Source: Drosophila persimilis
Lineage: Eukaryota > Arthropoda > Insecta > Diptera > Drosophilidae
Assembly (NCBI RefSeq): GCF_003286085.1
Contig: NW_020825332.1
Coordinates: 801,001 to 865,000, forward strand
DNA: 64,000 bases
Direction: 5' to 3'
Part shown: piece by piece, positions 60,193 to 64,000 of the stretch
Layout of the letters: the number at the start of each line of letters is the position of its first letter
Position numbering within the stretch: the stretch's first letter is position 1
Position numbers and translations under genes: made by a program
Notes under the pieces: model-generated
The model's input: the letters and a program-made list of their open reading frames with translations, nothing else
What the model was told of the DNA's origin: nothing
The model's database searches: none

Positions 60193-61439
60193 ATGTTCGC
60201 AAATTCGGAATCCCCCAAGGCCACCCCCTGCATTGGGATAATGTGCATCGACGTGGCGCAGTGGCTGGAGGCCGAGTACGGCAAGAAGTGGCACAGTTAT
60301 CTGGCGGCCTCATACGTGAAGCAGCTGGAGGCCGCGGGGGCGCACGTTGTGCCCGTCTGGTAAGTGGGGAAGATCCCGGCGAACATAAACAACAAATCGC
60401 AGAATCGAGTGAAAAGTGCTGTTGCCTCGATTTTTGGTCCGCGTCCAACCGCCTCCCGTGTGGGCGGAGTGCCAAACGCTTTGGGCTATGAAATGAGAAA
60501 GAGAAAGATGAGAGCGCACTATTTCATTGTTTCACTTTCGTTTGCCGCTCTCCACCTGCTCTCTATATCTTTATCTATATCGTTATCGATATAGAATCGA
60601 ACAGAAATTGATCAACGATATGCATGCGATGCGGTGCTCCTTTCAGGATTGGCCACAATCGTTCCTACTACGACTCGCTGATGAATCAACTGAACGGCAT
60701 CCTCCTGCCCGGCGGGGCCGTCTTCATCGATGAGGCCGACAGGCAGTCGCGGCCCGACCTGACCAACGACTGTGTCCGAACGGCGGATCTCATCTACCAG
60801 CTGGCCATGGAGCGGAACAACGGGGCCGGCGACCCCGAGGGATACTTTCCGCTGTGGGGCACGTGCCTGGGCATGCAGCTGCTGCTGATCAACGCCGCCC
60901 AGAGCACCAAGGTGCGCACCAAGTGCCAGTCAATGAGGAAGGCCCTGCCCGTGTGCCTCACCGAGGACTACCGCCAGTCGAAGCTGTTCATGGACCTGCC
61001 GGAGGAGTGCTTCGCCAGCCACCAGCACGGCTACTGCATCACCAGGGAGAGCCTGCAGGAGTACGGCCTGACCGCCGACTGGCAGCCCCTGGCCCTGCAG
61101 AAGGACCCCGCTGGCTGCGAGTTCGTCAGCCTCATCGAGCACCGGCGCTTCCCCATTTTCGGCTGCCAGTTCCACCCGGAGCGGGCCGCCTTCGAGCAGC
61201 TCTACGCCTGCGAGGACACCAGCAGCCAGGCCCATTCCCGCGAGGGCATCGAGCTCTCCGAGCGCCTGGCCGGCCGCTTCGTCGACGCCTGCCGCCGCAA
61301 CCGGAACCGATTCGCCAGCGCGGAGGCCAAGTCGCGGCATCTCATCTGGAACTGGCAGCCCGAGTTCTGTGGCAAGCACAAGGGCTCCAACTGGCTGCAG
61401 TGCTACCTCTTCGAGAAGGACGTGGCCTATCCGAAGTAG
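60193..61439 (+). CDS. Gamma-glutamyl hydrolase paralogue 2, no visible signal peptide
   Basis: Exons 60193-60359 and 60647-61439 share the Trp split-codon intron of paralogue 1 (TG|G ATTGG) but lack its other two introns. They encode 319 residues, the length of human GGH. The core is intact: SYLAASYVKQLEAAGAHVVP, GILLPGGA, PLWGTCLGMQLL (Cys129) and FGCQFHPERA (His232). Differences are clear. The protein starts MFANSESPKATPCIGIMCID with no hydrophobic leader, and an in-frame TAA 24 bases upstream closes the frame. The LTQE motif near the N-terminus is replaced by MCID. Exon 2 is strongly GC-ending in codon choice, unlike paralogue 1. It may be a cytosolic enzyme, have an unseen upstream leader exon, or have changed substrate. 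The two lie head to tail 2.4 kb apart. Confidence 0.9.
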
Positions 61440-61495
61440 GAAACGAGAGGACATATTGAAGATACTCAAAGCAAATGCTGTTCCTTATACTAGCC

Positions 61496-61509
61496 AATAA
61501 ATTAATAAA
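61496..61509 (+). terminator. Double poly(A) signal of hydrolase paralogue 2
   Basis: AATAAA occurs at 61496-61501 and again at 61504-61509, 57-70 bases after the stop codon. Confidence 0.75.
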
Positions 61510-62621
61510 GCTTTGCCTTTTGGCCCTTTTCCCTGTTACTCTCTCCTGCTTCCCACTCTTCTCGCTCGCTTTTCCCCACGCATTTTCCGCCTCATGCAGA
61601 TTCCACTCTGTACTTTTCGGTTGATTTTTGTGCTTTTCGTTTTTAAGAATTTTCCACTGATGGAAATGTACGCCTTCTTCTGTTTTTCACTCTCGCAAAT
61701 GGAATATTTTTGTACATTTTTTTATGGGTTTTCCTTTGGCTTCAATGGCGGCCACCGCCCCCACCAAGCTCGAATGCACTCCATAGGCTCTCGTGTGCGG
61801 AACAGAGGCCACCACGCCCCTTATTTGCCTTAGTTTGGGTATAAATGGCTCCTCTTGCTCCTAAAATGTCCCTTTTCATGCCCATTTATTGGGGCCTACT
61901 CCCCCGCCTCTCTTGGTGGGGCGTCAAAAGGTAGGCCGCTCTCATAATTAGCCCGTGACACAACGCGTGGCAGCCTTCACACGGGACACACCGGACACAC
62001 CGGGCCACAGGTTCACAAGTTCACGCTGAAGTGGAAAACATTGTAGGACGGCTATCGTATCCGTGTAAATAATTGCAGCCCGGCTGCGGCCCCTTGTTGT
62101 GGTGTTTTTGCGTCTGGTTCCCACCATTATCCGTCAGGGCTCGGAGTATTGTTTGCGGCTTCGATGTCTTGCGGCTTTATTGTCGTCTGGTTGTCCTGGT
62201 GCTGTCCTGGTATCTCCCCGTCTGGGTCTTCCGCGATGTCTGGCCCCCTGGCAGCCATTGTGGCCTGTGCCCCATTCGATCTGCCTTCGAATGCTAATGA
62301 GACTAGACCAGTGTCTAGCCTCTTTTTCTTCGCCCCGACTTGTTAATCTTCGCCTCATCGACATCGATGTATTATCGAACATCGAATGTGCCGCACGTGC
62401 ACTGATTGATTATTGTGCTCGTATTATGGGTTCTTTCCTACGTTTTCCTTTGTTTCATTTATGTGTGTTTTTCTCTTCTTTTTATATATTTTTTGGGGCA
62501 GGAGGAGGAAAAACCCGTTCTAGTGTCAGCATAAATGCCGCATTGAATGCCCTTGTGCCCATTTTATAGACTCGTTTCGCCATTCGAATGGGTGTATTCA
62601 CACTTATTCACATGCATTCAC

Positions 62622-62655
<34 letters not shown>

Positions 62656-64000
62656 GGCAATGAAAGGGGTAGAGACAGAGAGAGAGAGAGAGGGAAAAAG
62701 TAAAAGTTGGCATATTTCTCGGGTTTTCTCAACTGAAAATTAAGCCGCTTCTACACCTCCCCCCCTGGCCACCTCTTTCTCTTGTCTATGTCTATCATTC
62801 TCGCTCTCGCTCTCGCTCGCGCTCTTTCTCTGTCTCGCTTTCTGTGTGCTTGCCGCTTTTTTGTGTGACGTCATAGCGCACAGGCTGTATCTTAGCGCCT
62901 AGGGCCGGCCTTTTGACTGTTTTTTATAACCTACTTGCCGTGCATTGAACCTGGACTCTGCTCGGCTTGGCTTGGCTCTGCTCAGCTTTGCTCTCTCTCT
63001 CTCTTGGCCAGCTCTCTCTCTCTCTCTCGGTCTCTGCACTGCAGGCTGCAGCTCAATGTTTTGGGCCAATGAACCCCCATGCTGCAAGGACATTGCAGTC
63101 TCTGCTCTGTCCTCCCCCCCCACCCTCACCGTCCCCTGTCTCTGTCTCTGTAGCTGTGCGTTCGAGTGACATTATGAAACCAACAACAGCCAGAACCTGC
63201 TGCAGAAGCCAAAGGTCCTTTTGGCAACACCCAGCACCCAGCACTGCAAACCCTTCTCCTCCTCCTCCTCTTGGCCCCCACTCTCTGTCTCTCTCTCTCC
63301 CTCTCCCTCTCTCTCCAGACGAACAATTTGCGCTGATTTGGCATTTAAACTGCAGTTGAAGGATACGGCTACCAGATTTTATATCTACAAGTACATGTGT
63401 GCGTCTGTGTGTGTGTGTGTGCGTGTCTGTGGTACTGCCTTTGATAATCCCTTCTTCTGGCCCGACAAATGGCCTGGACTTAACAGCCTCTCGGGTTCTT
63501 AATTGAAGCCGGACTCGAGGACTCTGGGACTCTCCTCTCGACATTGCCCTGACATTTGTTTTTGGTTCTATGCAAATCACAGGGTATCCATGGAAAACTG
63601 ATGATGGAATAGACTTGATATCCTTGGAATCTCTGCCTTGGGATTCTCCCCTTTATCCACTATCGTATCCATTACCCATTCTCCATTATCCCTTATGTCT
63701 AGATGGTAGTGCAGAGGATCTTAGCCTTCTTTTAGAGCTACCTTCTAGAACCTTTTGCCATTCCATCATCTATCAAATGTCTCGTCGTCATATCTCGTTA
63801 TCTGTGGCTCCACAATTTCACTCCCTTTGCGCTCTGCCGTGTCCACTCCTTGGCGCTCTTAATGGTCCCGCGCCCCCGTTTTACATTTCCGGGACCACGA
63901 CCGGAACCGGGATTCACCAAAACAATTAAAATACTTGTGCCCCTTGTGGGCGCCCCTCATTTGTCAAAAGATTTTGTGGGGTGCCCCTCCACTTGGCCCA
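61510..64000. other. Non-coding sequence to window end
   Basis: No gene is recognised. There is (CA)n at about 62623-62654, GA near 62677-62691, and CT tracts near 62992-63003 and 63290-63316. Open frames are repeat-derived or lack any family signature. Confidence 0.5.

Noticed and set aside
59919..60491. 190-residue plus-strand frame overlapping the start of hydrolase paralogue 2
   Set aside because: It is out of frame with the hydrolase, runs into its intron and has no recognisable domain.

Overview
The window is insect nuclear DNA and most probably comes from a Drosophila species. Introns are short (about 60-210 bp) with GT..AG ends, poly(A) signals are AATAAA, and promoters carry the fly core motifs TATCGATA (DRE) and TGGTCACAC (motif 1). 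A compact gene block corresponds to the melanogaster 72D region (Muller element D): l(3)72Dn (UTP4), CG5027 (TMX3), PDCD-5, MED10, an intron-bearing tRNA-Ile(UAU), Hsc20 and two gamma-glutamyl hydrolase paralogues. Heavy microsatellite load and a short element with TATACCCGATACT inverted ends suggest the obscura group, where Muller D is X-linked (XR). That species placement is an inference.

Layout. From 1 to about 34 kb the DNA is almost entirely non-coding and packed with simple repeats (CT, CA, CAG, GACA and related units). The best explanation is one very long intron of a minus-strand gene whose low-complexity exon lies at 34145-35420 and ends in a clean GT donor. Inside this stretch, on the opposite strand, sits a cluster of three four-exon DUF1091 genes (18741-22050) encoding small, probably secreted proteins. 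Clusters of CGATA/TATCG motifs lie on both sides of this cluster. A dead Tc1-type transposase fragment lies at 33.1-33.6 kb. From 35.6 to 48.1 kb there is a second repeat-rich gene-poor stretch. It holds two broken coding-like patches (40.2-41.0 kb) and an approximately 0.8-kb non-autonomous mobile element (about 41.16-41.98 kb).

From 48.1 to 61.5 kb the density changes sharply. l(3)72Dn and CG5027 are divergent, CG5027 and PDCD-5 are convergent, PDCD-5 and MED10 are divergent around two DRE sites, and then the tRNA, Hsc20 and the two hydrolase genes follow on the plus strand. These are mainly housekeeping functions: small-subunit rRNA processing, ER disulfide chemistry, transcription mediator, isoleucine decoding, mitochondrial Fe-S cluster transfer and folate polyglutamate turnover. 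I reconstructed exon structures by matching splice sites to reading frame, and every listed multi-exon gene closes in frame. From 61.5 kb to the end I see no gene.
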